Source: Planctomycetota bacterium (lineage in GTDB: Bacteria > Planctomycetota > UBA1135 > UBA2386). Taken from it: a DNA stretch of 6,500 nucleotides. Below the pieces are notes generated by a model that was not told the DNA's origin, did not search any database, and was given only the letters and a program-made list of their open reading frames with translations. The position numbers were made by a program, and so were the translations under genes. The DNA lies in the NCBI GenBank assembly GCA_947455805.1, contig CANGSN010000186.1, positions 1-6,500 on the forward strand. Direction: 5' to 3'. Positions 1 through 6,049 of the stretch are shown here, piece after piece; within the stretch, counting starts at the first letter, position 1, and every line of letters begins with the position of its first letter.

Positions 1-178
1 CGATCTCGACGCCTTGCCACGCGACGTGCCACCGCCGCCGCCGGCCCCGGTCGACGCGACCGCCGACCGCCGCGTCGCCGTGCTGGTCTGGCTGGCCGTG
101 TTCGCGATCGGGCTGCTGGTCGCCTGGCTGCGCGAACGTCATCGCCGCTGCCCGGCCACGGCCGACGTGCCCGCCTGA
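1..178 (+). CDS. C-terminal fragment of a membrane-anchored protein, function unknown
   Basis: The 5' end lies outside the window. The frame read from position 2 gives 58 residues and ends at TGA 176-178. It holds a proline-rich linker (a run of five prolines after RDV), then an uninterrupted hydrophobic stretch of about 20 residues (VAVLVWLAVFAIGLLVAWL), then a basic tail (RERHRR) and a short polar end. This is the arrangement of a C-terminal membrane anchor, with the basic residues predicted to stay in the cytoplasm and the missing N-terminal part outside. The M1 peptidase gene begins 45 nt downstream on the same strand, so co-transcription is possible. Nothing in the fragment identifies a family. 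That it is a real gene rests on the hydropathy pattern, the codon-like G/C third positions and the stop lying just before the next gene. Confidence 0.55.
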   Translation, partial: DLDALPRDVPPPPPAPVDATADRRVAVLVWLAVFAIGLLVAWLRERHRRCPATADVPA

Positions 179-223
179 GCACGCCTTTCGGCGGCAGCGG
201 GCTCGCTAGGATCCGCACCCCGC

Positions 224-2134
224 ATGGCCCCACTCGCCCGCCGTCCGTTCGCGTTCGCGCTGTTCGCCTGCGCCCTGCTGTCGCTGCCGACCGCCGCGCA
301 ACGCCCGCTGCCGCACCCGCTCGATCGTTCGCGTGACTGGCAGGCCGCCGTCGCCGCCGGCACGCACACCGAAGACGGCAAGCCGGGCCCGCAGCACTGG
401 ACCGACTTCGCCAGCTACCAGATCGACGTCGAACTGGTGCCCGGCAGCGCCGAGGTGATCGGCCGCCAGCGCGCGACCTACCACAACCGCTCGCCGGAGC
501 CGCTGCGCGAACTGCTGCTGCACCTGCGCCAGAACCTCCACACCGCCACCGCGGTGCGCAACGTGCCGGTGCAGATCACGGCCGGCATCGCCGTCGATCG
601 CGTCGTCGTCGCCGGCCAACCGGTCGAACCCAGCATCGACGGCACGCGCCTGCTGGTGCCGCTGCCCGCGGCGCTGCCGCCGGACGGCAAGGTCGAGCTG
701 GCACTCGAGTTCTCGTTCGTCGTGCCCGAAGGCGAGGCGCCGCGCATGGGCCGCGAGGGGCGCGAGCTGTTCTTCCTCGGCTACTGGTACCCGCAGTTCG
801 CGGTGCGCGACTGCGTGCGCGGCTGGGTCGCGGAGCCGTACCTCGGCGAGAGCGAGTTCTACATGCCGTACGCCGACTACGAGGTCGCGATCACGCTGCC
901 GCAGGGCTGGCTCTGCGCCGCCACCGGCACGCTGCAGAACCCGGAGGACGTGCTGACCGAGGCCAGCCGCGAGGCGCTGGCGAAGGCGGCGACGGCGAGC
1001 GAGACGGTGCCGATCGTCGGCAAGCGCGCGCTCGAACGCGGCGAAGCGACGCGCCCGGGCACCGACGGCAAGCTGGTGTGGCGCTTCCAGGCGCAGAACG
1101 TGCGCGACTTCGCGTTCGGCGCTTGCCCCACGTGGCGCTGGGACGCCAGCAGTGCTTCGGTCGGCGATCGCGACGGCGACGGCGCGCCCGATCGCTGCCT
1201 CGTGCACACGTTCTACCGCCGGCCGAACGCCGCCTGGCGCCCGTCGTGCAAGTTCGCCCAGCACACGATCGAACACCTGTCGCAGTGGCTGACGCCGTAT
1301 CCGTGGCCGCACGCCACCGTCGTCGAAGGCATCCTCGGCGGCGGCATGGAGTATCCGATGCTGACCTTGTGCGGCGACCAGCGCGTCGCGTTCGGCCAGC
1401 AGAGCCTGATCGCGCACGAACTGGCGCACATGTGGTTCCCGATGCTGGTCGGCAACGACGAGACGGCGTTCGGCTGGCAGGACGAAGGGCTCGTCGACTT
1501 CTACACCGAGCTGCTCGAGAGCGACTACTGGCGACGCGACCGCACGAAGAAGGCCCCCTCGTCGATGCGGCAGTACGTGCAGTACGCAGCGGCGGGCCTC
1601 GACCGCGAGCCGATGCTGCGCCACGCCGACCACCTGCAGTTCCGCGAGAGCTACGGCTTCCTGTGCTACACGAAGCCGGCGGCGATGCTGCAGCAGCTGG
1701 CGCGCTGGCTCGGCGAGGACAAGGTGCAGGCAGCGCTGCGCGACTACGCGATGGCATGGCGCTTCGCGCATCCCACGCCCGAGGACTTCTTCGCCAGCAT
1801 GAACCGCTCGCTCGGCCAGGACCTCGACTGGTACTGGAGCACGTGGTGGACGACGACGTGGACGCTCGACCACGCGGTCGGCGAGGTCCAGAACGGCGAG
1901 AACGGCGCCACCGTGGTGATCCGCGACGAGGGCCGCGCCCCGCACCCGGCGTTCGTGCGCGTGCGCTTCGCTGACGGCACCACGCAGGACGCCGAGGTGC
2001 CGGTCGGCACGTGGCTGGCGGGTGCGACGACGGCGACGCTGACGTTCGGCAAGGCCGTGGTCGAGGTGACGATCGATCCCGAGCAGCGCACGCTCGACGT
2101 CGACCGCGACGACAACCGCTGGGTGGCGAAGTGA
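224..2134 (+). CDS. Secreted M1-family zinc metallo-aminopeptidase
   Basis: Predicted to remove N-terminal residues from peptides outside the cytoplasm; 636 residues. Residues 1-25 form a signal peptide (RR, hydrophobic core, cleavage near PTAA|Q). A beta-rich N-terminal domain follows to about 260, with the WYPQ...GW...EFY pattern (188-213) typical of this M1 group. The catalytic domain has the exopeptidase motif GGMEY (373-377), zinc site HELAH (H398, E399, H402) and, exactly 18 residues on, the third ligand E421 in WQDEG. The likely proton donor is Y482 in CYTKP. The C-terminal stretch LDWYWSTWW...TLDHAV is also M1-like, and the protein ends in a small beta domain, so it looks full length. 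Oddities: an Asp-rich loop DRDGDGAPD at 315-323, and GGMEY instead of the common GAMEN. The ATG at 224 is chosen because it gives a clean signal peptide; a weak AGGA lies 12 nt upstream. Peptide specificity cannot be read from the sequence. Confidence 0.93.
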   Translation: MAPLARRPFAFALFACALLSLPTAAQRPLPHPLDRSRDWQAAVAAGTHTEDGKPGPQHWTDFASYQIDVELVPGSAEVIGRQRATYHNRSPEPLRELLLHLRQNLHTATAVRNVPVQITAGIAVDRVVVAGQPVEPSIDGTRLLVPLPAALPPDGKVELALEFSFVVPEGEAPRMGREGRELFFLGYWYPQFAVRDCVRGWVAEPYLGESEFYMPYADYEVAITLPQGWLCAATGTLQNPEDVLTEASREALAKAATASETVPIVGKRALERGEATRPGTDGKLVWRFQAQNVRDFAFGACPTWRWDASSASVGDRDGDGAPDRCLVHTFYRRPNAAWRPSCKFAQHTIEHLSQWLTPYPWPHATVVEGILGGGMEYPMLTLCGDQRVAFGQQSLIAHELAHMWFPMLVGNDETAFGWQDEGLVDFYTELLESDYWRRDRTKKAPSSMRQYVQYAAAGLDREPMLRHADHLQFRESYGFLCYTKPAAMLQQLARWLGEDKVQAALRDYAMAWRFAHPTPEDFFASMNRSLGQDLDWYWSTWWTTTWTLDHAVGEVQNGENGATVVIRDEGRAPHPAFVRVRFADGTTQDAEVPVGTWLAGATTATLTFGKAVVEVTIDPEQRTLDVDRDDNRWVAK

Positions 2135-2208
2135 GCGCGCCACCGCCACCGTCCCGCAACGGACCGCGCATCCAACGCCGCGGCACCTGGAAGACGGTGC
2201 AGGTGTAG
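2131..2208 (+). CDS. Possible 25-residue ORF overlapping the peptidase stop (GTGA)
   Basis: A GTG start at 2131 overlaps the TGA of the M1 gene (GTGA), the geometry of translational coupling. The frame runs for 25 codons to TAG 2206-2208. The peptide begins MSAPPPPSRN and ends RRGTWKTVQV; it is basic and proline-rich with no membrane segment. The stop falls in the 5' arm of a 7-bp hairpin shared with the converging gene. I do not recognise the peptide, and a 25-codon open frame at this G+C content arises easily by chance. The alternative is that 2135-2213 is simply the 3' untranslated region of the peptidase gene. Confidence 0.22.
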   Translation: MSAPPPPSRNGPRIQRRGTWKTVQV

Positions 2209-2220
2209 CTCGACTACACC
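2202..2220. terminator. Hairpin between converging genes, both stops in its arms
   Basis: GGTGTAG (2202-2208) and CTACACC (2214-2220) form a perfect 7-bp stem with a CTCGA loop. The TAG of the small + strand ORF is in one arm and the TAG of the minus-strand IYD homologue in the other. A bidirectional terminator is the natural guess for converging genes. Neither side is followed by a T-rich run, so it does not meet the usual intrinsic terminator pattern and may act, if at all, as a transcript-end stabiliser. Confidence 0.35.
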
Positions 2221-2873
2221 ACGACCATCACCTCGGACAGCGGCCGCCGCTGCATCGCCGCCACCGGCACTTCGCAGGCGTCGGCGGCGTAGCCGACCGG
2301 GATCAGCAGGAACGGCCGCTCGTGCGCCGGCCGGCCGAGGATCTCGCCGAGGAACGCCATCGGGCTCGGCGTGTGTGTCAACGTCGCCAGCCCCGCCAGC
2401 TGTGCTGCCGCCAGGAACATGCCGCACGCGAGCCCGACCGACTCCTTCAGGTAGTAGACCTGCCCACCGTCGTCGGTCTTCGTCAGCTGGAACACGACGA
2501 CGAGCCACGGCGCCACCGTCAGGAACTCCTTGTGCTCGTCGGTGCCGAGCGGCTCGAGGTCGCGGCGCCATTCGTCGTTGGCGCGGCGTCCGTAGAACTC
2601 GCGCTCCTCGGCTTCGGCAGCGGTGCGGATGCGCGCCTTGATCGCCGGATCCTGCACGCAGACGAAGCGCCACGGCTGCTTGTTGGCCCCGCTCGGTGCC
2701 GTGTGCGCACAGCGCACCAACGCTTCGAGCAACGAGCGCTCGACCGGGCGATCGGAGAACTGCCGCACGCTGCGCCGCCGCCGCAGCGCCTGCTCGAACG
2801 CCGCCACCGCGGTCGCGGCGTCGGGGACCGGCAGGTGGCGATCGACGAACGGAACGAAGCGAGGGGCGGTCAT
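2214..2873 (-). CDS. Iodotyrosine deiodinase-like flavin reductase (nitroreductase superfamily)
   Basis: Predicted cytoplasmic FMN enzyme of 219 residues with no signal peptide or membrane anchor (the mammalian enzyme has one). Members of this branch reductively remove halogen from halotyrosines. FMN-phosphate motif RRSVR is at 33-37, TAPSGANKQPW at 58-68, and the flavin/dimer segment KESVGLACGMFLAAAQLAGL at 143-162, followed by THTPSPM (166-172) and PVGY (192-195). The active-site lid shows E90, Y94 and K115, with the same spacing (4 and 21 residues) as human IYD E157, Y161 and K182, which bind the amino and carboxyl groups of the substrate. This argues against a generic nitroreductase. The frame stays open to a TTG at 2909, but ATG 2873 is preferred: it matches the expected short N-terminus (PRFVPF) and avoids a 12-residue extension. 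It lies 81 nt after the paralogue gene ending at 2955, in the same orientation. Activity on iodo-, bromo- or chlorotyrosine is inferred from the triad only. Confidence 0.87.
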   Translation of the reverse strand: MTAPRFVPFVDRHLPVPDAATAVAAFEQALRRRRSVRQFSDRPVERSLLEALVRCAHTAPSGANKQPWRFVCVQDPAIKARIRTAAEAEEREFYGRRANDEWRRDLEPLGTDEHKEFLTVAPWLVVVFQLTKTDDGGQVYYLKESVGLACGMFLAAAQLAGLATLTHTPSPMAFLGEILGRPAHERPFLLIPVGYAADACEVPVAAMQRRPLSEVMVVV

Positions 2874-2906
2874 CGTGCCATCGCACGCGCCCGCCCCTCG
2901 CTTCGT
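2854..2906 (-). promoter_or_regulatory. Long stem-loop enclosing the IYD start codon
   Basis: ACGAAGCGAGGGGCGG (2854-2869) and its exact reverse complement CCGCCCCTCGCTTCGT (2891-2906) form a 16-bp stem. Inside it a second 5-bp stem, CGTGC (2874-2878) with GCACG (2883-2887), closes a 4-nt loop. On the minus-strand transcript the start ATG (2873-2871) sits in the internal loop between the stems. The only SD-like run, GAGGGG (2899-2894), is paired in the long stem. It is 20 nt from the ATG in linear sequence but about 6 unpaired nt away if the inner stem folds. A role in controlling translation is inference; a DNA palindrome bound by a regulator is the alternative. Confidence 0.6.
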
Positions 2907-2954
2907 CAAGCCGCGCCACGCCGTTCGGTCATGGCGCCGCGGCCGACCGTTCGC

Positions 2955-4388
2955 TCACTGCACGTCGATGACCGTCGGCGTGCTGAGTTCGAAGCCGCTG
3001 CCGCCGAGGCCGACCGCCTGGAACAGCACCTTGCCGGTCCACATCGGCGGGATCGCCATCGTCGGGAACGTACCCCACGGGCCGAAGATCGGGCCCCAAC
3101 TGATCAAGCTCGGCGTGTAGATGTCGGGGAAGCACAGCTGCGAGAACGGGGCCGCAGGGAACGAGCCGGGCACCGTCGGCGGCACCAGTTCGACGAAGAC
3201 GATGCCGACCGGCCACTCCGAGCCGTAGTCGATCTGGTTGCTGCCGAACGGCGCGCCGAAGGGGAACACGTTCATGACGTGCTGCTGCGGTTCGAGCACG
3301 TGGCGGTGCGGGCGGGCCAGCGCGAGGCCGTTGACCCAGCTCGGCGCACCGACGGCCGTCGAGGTCGCACGGATGCCGAGCTGGGGACCGAAGGTCGGAC
3401 CGAATCCGCAAGGCGTTCCGGTCGGGCCGCACGGCGTGTTCCAGATCGCGCCTCCACCGAGCGTCGTCAGCAAGCTCGCCCCCGTCATCGTCTGCGTGGC
3501 GAAGAGCAGCGTCGGCACGACCAAGGGCAGGCCGGTGCAGGTGGGAATGATCGTGACCGGCCCGAACAGGTCGATCTCGAGCGCTTCGAGGTCGAGGGCG
3601 CTCGGCACACAGGCACCGAAGCGATCGGCGACACCGGCGAGGGCCACCATCGCGTCGACCTGGGCTTCGGTGTAGACCACGACGGCACTCGCCGGCAGCG
3701 CGTTGGCGATGCGCTGATCGGGCGTGTAGGCCAGGGCCGCCGGCGGCACGCAGACGATGTCGCCGTCGCGCACGAGTGTGCCACCGCACAGCAGCGGGCA
3801 GAAGATGTCGACGTCGAGCGAGAAGTAGACACCGAAGTTGGGGCCGAACGCGATCGCATCGACGTCGAGCGGCGTCGCCGGCGGCAGGCCGAGTGCGATG
3901 GCGAACTGCTCTTGCCGCATGAAGTACTCGACCTGGCCGTCGACGAAGCCGTTGCGCACGATGCGGGCGACGTCACCCGGCCGGAACGGCGCCGGGCTGA
4001 TGTTGACGCCCATCGGCAACTCCACCGACCAGAACACGTCGCGCTGGTCGGTCGCGCCGCCGGTCGAGGTCGACGGGGACGGCGCGTAGATCGCGTCGAT
4101 CCTGCCGAACAGCCCCGGGTTCCAGTAGAGGCCGTCGGCGTTCTCGTCGCCGGCCATGGTGTGGAAGGCCGTGCGCGGCGTCCACTTCTCGGCCGACGTC
4201 GGGCACGGGGAGGTCCAGTACTGCACGCTCGCCATCTCGTTCGGCCGCAGCGTCTGCAGCACGGTGCCGCCGCTGCCGGACAGCGTGCTCTCGGGGTTCG
4301 AGAAGGTCAGCAGCAGGTCCGGGCCCTGTGCGGTGAGGGACGCGGCCAGCAGGGCCGCGGGGAGGAGGGAGAAGGTGCGGGAGGTCAT
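2955..4388 (-). CDS. Secreted cysteine-containing protein, tandem paralogue 1, function unknown
   Basis: Encodes 477 residues. A signal peptide covers 1-20 (SRTF, hydrophobic core, SLTA|QGPD). ATG 4388 is chosen because the open frame upstream adds only low-complexity sequence and would bury the signal peptide. Repeated motifs are visible: IDAI (97-100)...DVFWSVE (117-123)...RPGDV (136-140), then VDAI (176-179)...GVYFSLD (186-192)...RDGDI (207-211), and a weaker LEAL (267-270)...TLLFAT (293-298). This suggests a three-fold beta repeat. The C-terminal part holds HVLEPQQHVMNV (363-374), LCFPDIYT (418-425) and a closing GKVLFQAVGLGGSGFELS (452-469), which looks like a terminal beta-sandwich. Nine cysteines are present, seven shared with the paralogue at 4591-6018, consistent with disulfides outside the cytoplasm. 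More than half of the residues are identical to that paralogue by eye. I recognise no catalytic motif or named domain. A structural or surface-binding role is possible but not shown. Confidence 0.85.
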   Translation of the reverse strand: MTSRTFSLLPAALLAASLTAQGPDLLLTFSNPESTLSGSGGTVLQTLRPNEMASVQYWTSPCPTSAEKWTPRTAFHTMAGDENADGLYWNPGLFGRIDAIYAPSPSTSTGGATDQRDVFWSVELPMGVNISPAPFRPGDVARIVRNGFVDGQVEYFMRQEQFAIALGLPPATPLDVDAIAFGPNFGVYFSLDVDIFCPLLCGGTLVRDGDIVCVPPAALAYTPDQRIANALPASAVVVYTEAQVDAMVALAGVADRFGACVPSALDLEALEIDLFGPVTIIPTCTGLPLVVPTLLFATQTMTGASLLTTLGGGAIWNTPCGPTGTPCGFGPTFGPQLGIRATSTAVGAPSWVNGLALARPHRHVLEPQQHVMNVFPFGAPFGSNQIDYGSEWPVGIVFVELVPPTVPGSFPAAPFSQLCFPDIYTPSLISWGPIFGPWGTFPTMAIPPMWTGKVLFQAVGLGGSGFELSTPTVIDVQ

Positions 4389-4420
4389 GGGTTTCGTAGT
4401 TGGGTTGGGTTGCGCTGCTT
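4389..4420 (-). promoter_or_regulatory. C/A-rich leader without Shine-Dalgarno, paralogue 1
   Basis: The 32 nt before ATG 4388 read, on the minus strand, as repeated CAACCCAACCCAACT followed by ACGAAACC. There is no purine-rich ribosome binding site and almost no G near the start. The matching spacer of the second paralogue is 31 nt with the same composition but a different sequence. This suggests SD-independent initiation from an unstructured leader. Confidence 0.45.
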
Positions 4421-4476
4421 GCCCTGGAAGGACCGTTCCGGCGGCAGCGCACGCGCTCGAAGCAGAAAATCCTGCG
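4421..4476 (-). promoter_or_regulatory. Conserved upstream block, copy A
   Basis: The block shares the 15-mer GCCCTGGAAGGACCG (4421-4435 on +) exactly with copy B. It then continues with CCGGCGG, CGCACGCGC and GAAAATC(C)TGCG in the same order, with small indels. It lies 32 nt upstream of the start codon of paralogue 1; copy B lies 31 nt upstream of paralogue 2. Conservation outside coding sequence at a fixed distance suggests a promoter or 5' leader element duplicated with the gene. No sigma-70 type -35/-10 pair is recognisable, so the exact role is open. Confidence 0.5.
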
Positions 4477-4590
4477 CCACCGCCCAGCCCCCCGAGAACG
4501 CCGCGCAAACGGCGAAAGACCACCCCCACCTGCGTGGGAGCGGCCCTTCGCGGCGACCTTGAGGCGCCTGGCCCGCTCAGGTGACGTCGT
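4477..4590. other. Intergenic stretch between the tandem paralogues
   Basis: No gene is supported here. It holds two small hairpins: CGCCG/CGGCG (4499-4503 with 4510-4514) and CCCAC/GTGGG (4525-4529 with 4534-4538). Neither is followed by a T-run on the minus strand, so neither is a convincing terminator for the gene ending at 4591. The segment 4531-4558 (TGCGTGGGAGCGG... GCGGCGACC) resembles extragenic REP-type sequences of other bacteria but occurs once and is not a clean palindrome. Confidence 0.4.
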
Positions 4591-6018
4591 TCAGTTGATG
4601 TCGATGACCGCGGGCGTGCTCAGCTCGAAGCCGCTACCGCCGATGCCGACGCTCTGGAACAGCAGCTTGGTCGGCGGCAGCGCCGGCGGGATCGCCATCA
4701 CCGGGAAGCTGCCGAACTGACCGAACACCGGGCCGTAGGGGATCAGGTTGATCGTGTAGATGTCCGGGAAGCACAGCAGCGAGAACGGGAAGGCCGGCAG
4801 CGACTGCGGGACCGGCATGCCGACCAGTTCGACGAAGACGAAGTTGGCCGCGAACGGCGAGTTGTAGTCGACGCGGTTGGCCCCCATCGGCGCCCCGAAC
4901 GGCACGTTCATCACGTGCTGCAGCGGCTCGAGCACGTGGGTGAAGGCGCGGCCGAACGCCAGCGCGTTGACGAAGCTCGGCGCGCCCATCGCGGCCGTGG
5001 CCGGGCGGATGCCCATCTGCGGGCCCATCGTGATGCCGCCGCACGGCATCGCCGCCGGGCCGCACAGGTGGTTGTAGATCTGGCCGCCGCCGACCGTCGT
5101 CAGCAGGCCCGCCCCGGTCGTCGTCTCGACCGAGAACACGAAGTTCGGAGTCTGCAAGAAGGCACCAGGGCACGGGAAGCTGATGCCCATGGTCCCGTTC
5201 CAGTCGAACTCGAGCGACTCGAGGTCGATGGCGGTGTTGACGCAGTTGCCGAGGTGGTCGGCGACGCCGGCGTTGATCACCATCGCCTGGATCTGCGCCT
5301 CGGCGTGCACGACCGCGGCACTGTTCGGCAGCACGGCGGCGACGCGGAAGTCGGGCGTCCAGGTGATCGCCCAGTCGGGCACGACCAGCAGGTCGCCGTC
5401 GCGCACGAACGTCGGGCCGCAGAACGTGTTCGCCCCGATGTCCTGGTCGAGCGAGAAGTAGACGCCGAGGCCGGGCTGGAAGGTGATCGCGTCGACGTCG
5501 ATCGGCGTGTTCAGCGGCAGGCCGAGCGCCTGGTTGAACTGTTCCTGGCGCATGAAGTACTCGACCTGGCCGTCGAGAAAGCCCTGCCGCACGATGCGGC
5601 CGACGTCGCCCGGGCGCAGGCTCGGCGCCCCGGACACGAACGGGCCCATGGCGACCTCGGGCGACCAGAACACCTCGCGCAGGTTGGTGCCGCCGACCGC
5701 CGTGGTCGAACCGAAGCCGACGCACAGCGCGTCGATGCGGCCGAACAGGAAGGGCGAGAACAGGACGCCGTTGGCGTCCTCGTCACCGGCCATCGTGTCG
5801 AACGCCGTGCGCGGCGCCCACTTCTCGGCCGACGGGGCGGCGCACGGGCCGTTGCTCCACTCGAGGTAGGCGATCTCGTTCGGCAGCAGGCGCTGCAGCA
5901 CGGTGCCGCCGCTCAGCGAAAGCGTCTGCTCCTGCTGCGAGTAGGTGACCAGCATGTCGGGACCCTGTGCGGCGACGGCGGCGGCGAGCAGCAGGACGGG
6001 GAGGGCGCGGCGGTTCAT
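4591..6018 (-). CDS. Secreted cysteine-containing protein, tandem paralogue 2, function unknown
   Basis: Encodes 475 residues; starts at ATG 6018 with a signal peptide (NRRALPVLLLAAAVAA|QGPD, cleavage after about residue 17). The frame continues upstream, but no conserved sequence lies there and the signal peptide fixes the start. It is collinear with the protein encoded at 2955-4388. Shared blocks include SAEKWAPRTAF (63-73), MAGDEDANG (76-84), RPGDV (135-139), DGQVEYFMRQEQF (149-161), VDAI...GVYFSLD (175-191), RDGDL (206-210), HVLEPLQHVMNV (361-372), LCFPDIYT (415-422) and GGSGFELSTP (460-469). Cysteines 59, 200, 259, 283, 319, 326 and 416 match those of the paralogue; C99 is its own. A 28-nt DNA stretch (5549-5576) is identical to 3916-3943 in the other gene. 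The gap to the next gene is 202 nt, enough for an independent promoter. No enzyme signature is visible. Confidence 0.85.
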   Translation of the reverse strand: MNRRALPVLLLAAAVAAQGPDMLVTYSQQEQTLSLSGGTVLQRLLPNEIAYLEWSNGPCAAPSAEKWAPRTAFDTMAGDEDANGVLFSPFLFGRIDALCVGFGSTTAVGGTNLREVFWSPEVAMGPFVSGAPSLRPGDVGRIVRQGFLDGQVEYFMRQEQFNQALGLPLNTPIDVDAITFQPGLGVYFSLDQDIGANTFCGPTFVRDGDLLVVPDWAITWTPDFRVAAVLPNSAAVVHAEAQIQAMVINAGVADHLGNCVNTAIDLESLEFDWNGTMGISFPCPGAFLQTPNFVFSVETTTGAGLLTTVGGGQIYNHLCGPAAMPCGGITMGPQMGIRPATAAMGAPSFVNALAFGRAFTHVLEPLQHVMNVPFGAPMGANRVDYNSPFAANFVFVELVGMPVPQSLPAFPFSLLCFPDIYTINLIPYGPVFGQFGSFPVMAIPPALPPTKLLFQSVGIGGSGFELSTPAVIDIN

Positions 6019-6049
6019 GTTCGGTTCTCGGTAGGGTGGTGGTGTCTCT
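6019..6049 (-). promoter_or_regulatory. C/A-rich leader without Shine-Dalgarno, paralogue 2
   Basis: On the minus strand the 31 nt before ATG 6018 contain ACACCACCACCCTACC and then GAGAACCGAAC. No SD-like purine run sits at a usable distance. Composition and length, but not sequence, match the spacer before paralogue 1. The spacing and the base bias therefore seem to be what is kept. Confidence 0.42.

Noticed and set aside
206..2149. A 647-codon open frame on the minus strand, opposite the M1 peptidase
   Set aside because: Its product is Arg/Ala/Val-rich without recognisable motifs. The opposite strand encodes a complete M1 enzyme with signal peptide and all catalytic residues. Long antisense frames are expected at this G+C content.
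2874..2909. N-terminal extension of the IYD homologue to a TTG at 2909
   Set aside because: It would add 12 residues (Gly/Ala/Arg-rich) not expected in the family and needs a rare start codon. ATG 2873 gives the expected N-terminus.
1744..2919. A 391-codon minus-strand frame overlapping the IYD homologue and the peptidase
   Set aside because: It is out of frame with the IYD protein, low in complexity, and crosses the convergent junction. It has no features of its own.
4389..4529. N-terminal extension of paralogue 1 upstream of ATG 4388
   Set aside because: The added residues are low complexity, cover the conserved noncoding block and would bury the signal peptide.
4499..4538. Small hairpins after paralogue 2 as intrinsic terminators
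   Set aside because: The stems are only 5 bp and no T-rich run follows on the minus strand. Hairpins of this size are common by chance in this sequence.
2322..4562. A 746-codon open frame on the plus strand across the IYD and paralogue 1 genes
   Set aside because: The product is dominated by Arg, Ala and Gly with no domain. It covers two well-supported minus-strand genes and their intergenic region, so it is an antisense shadow.
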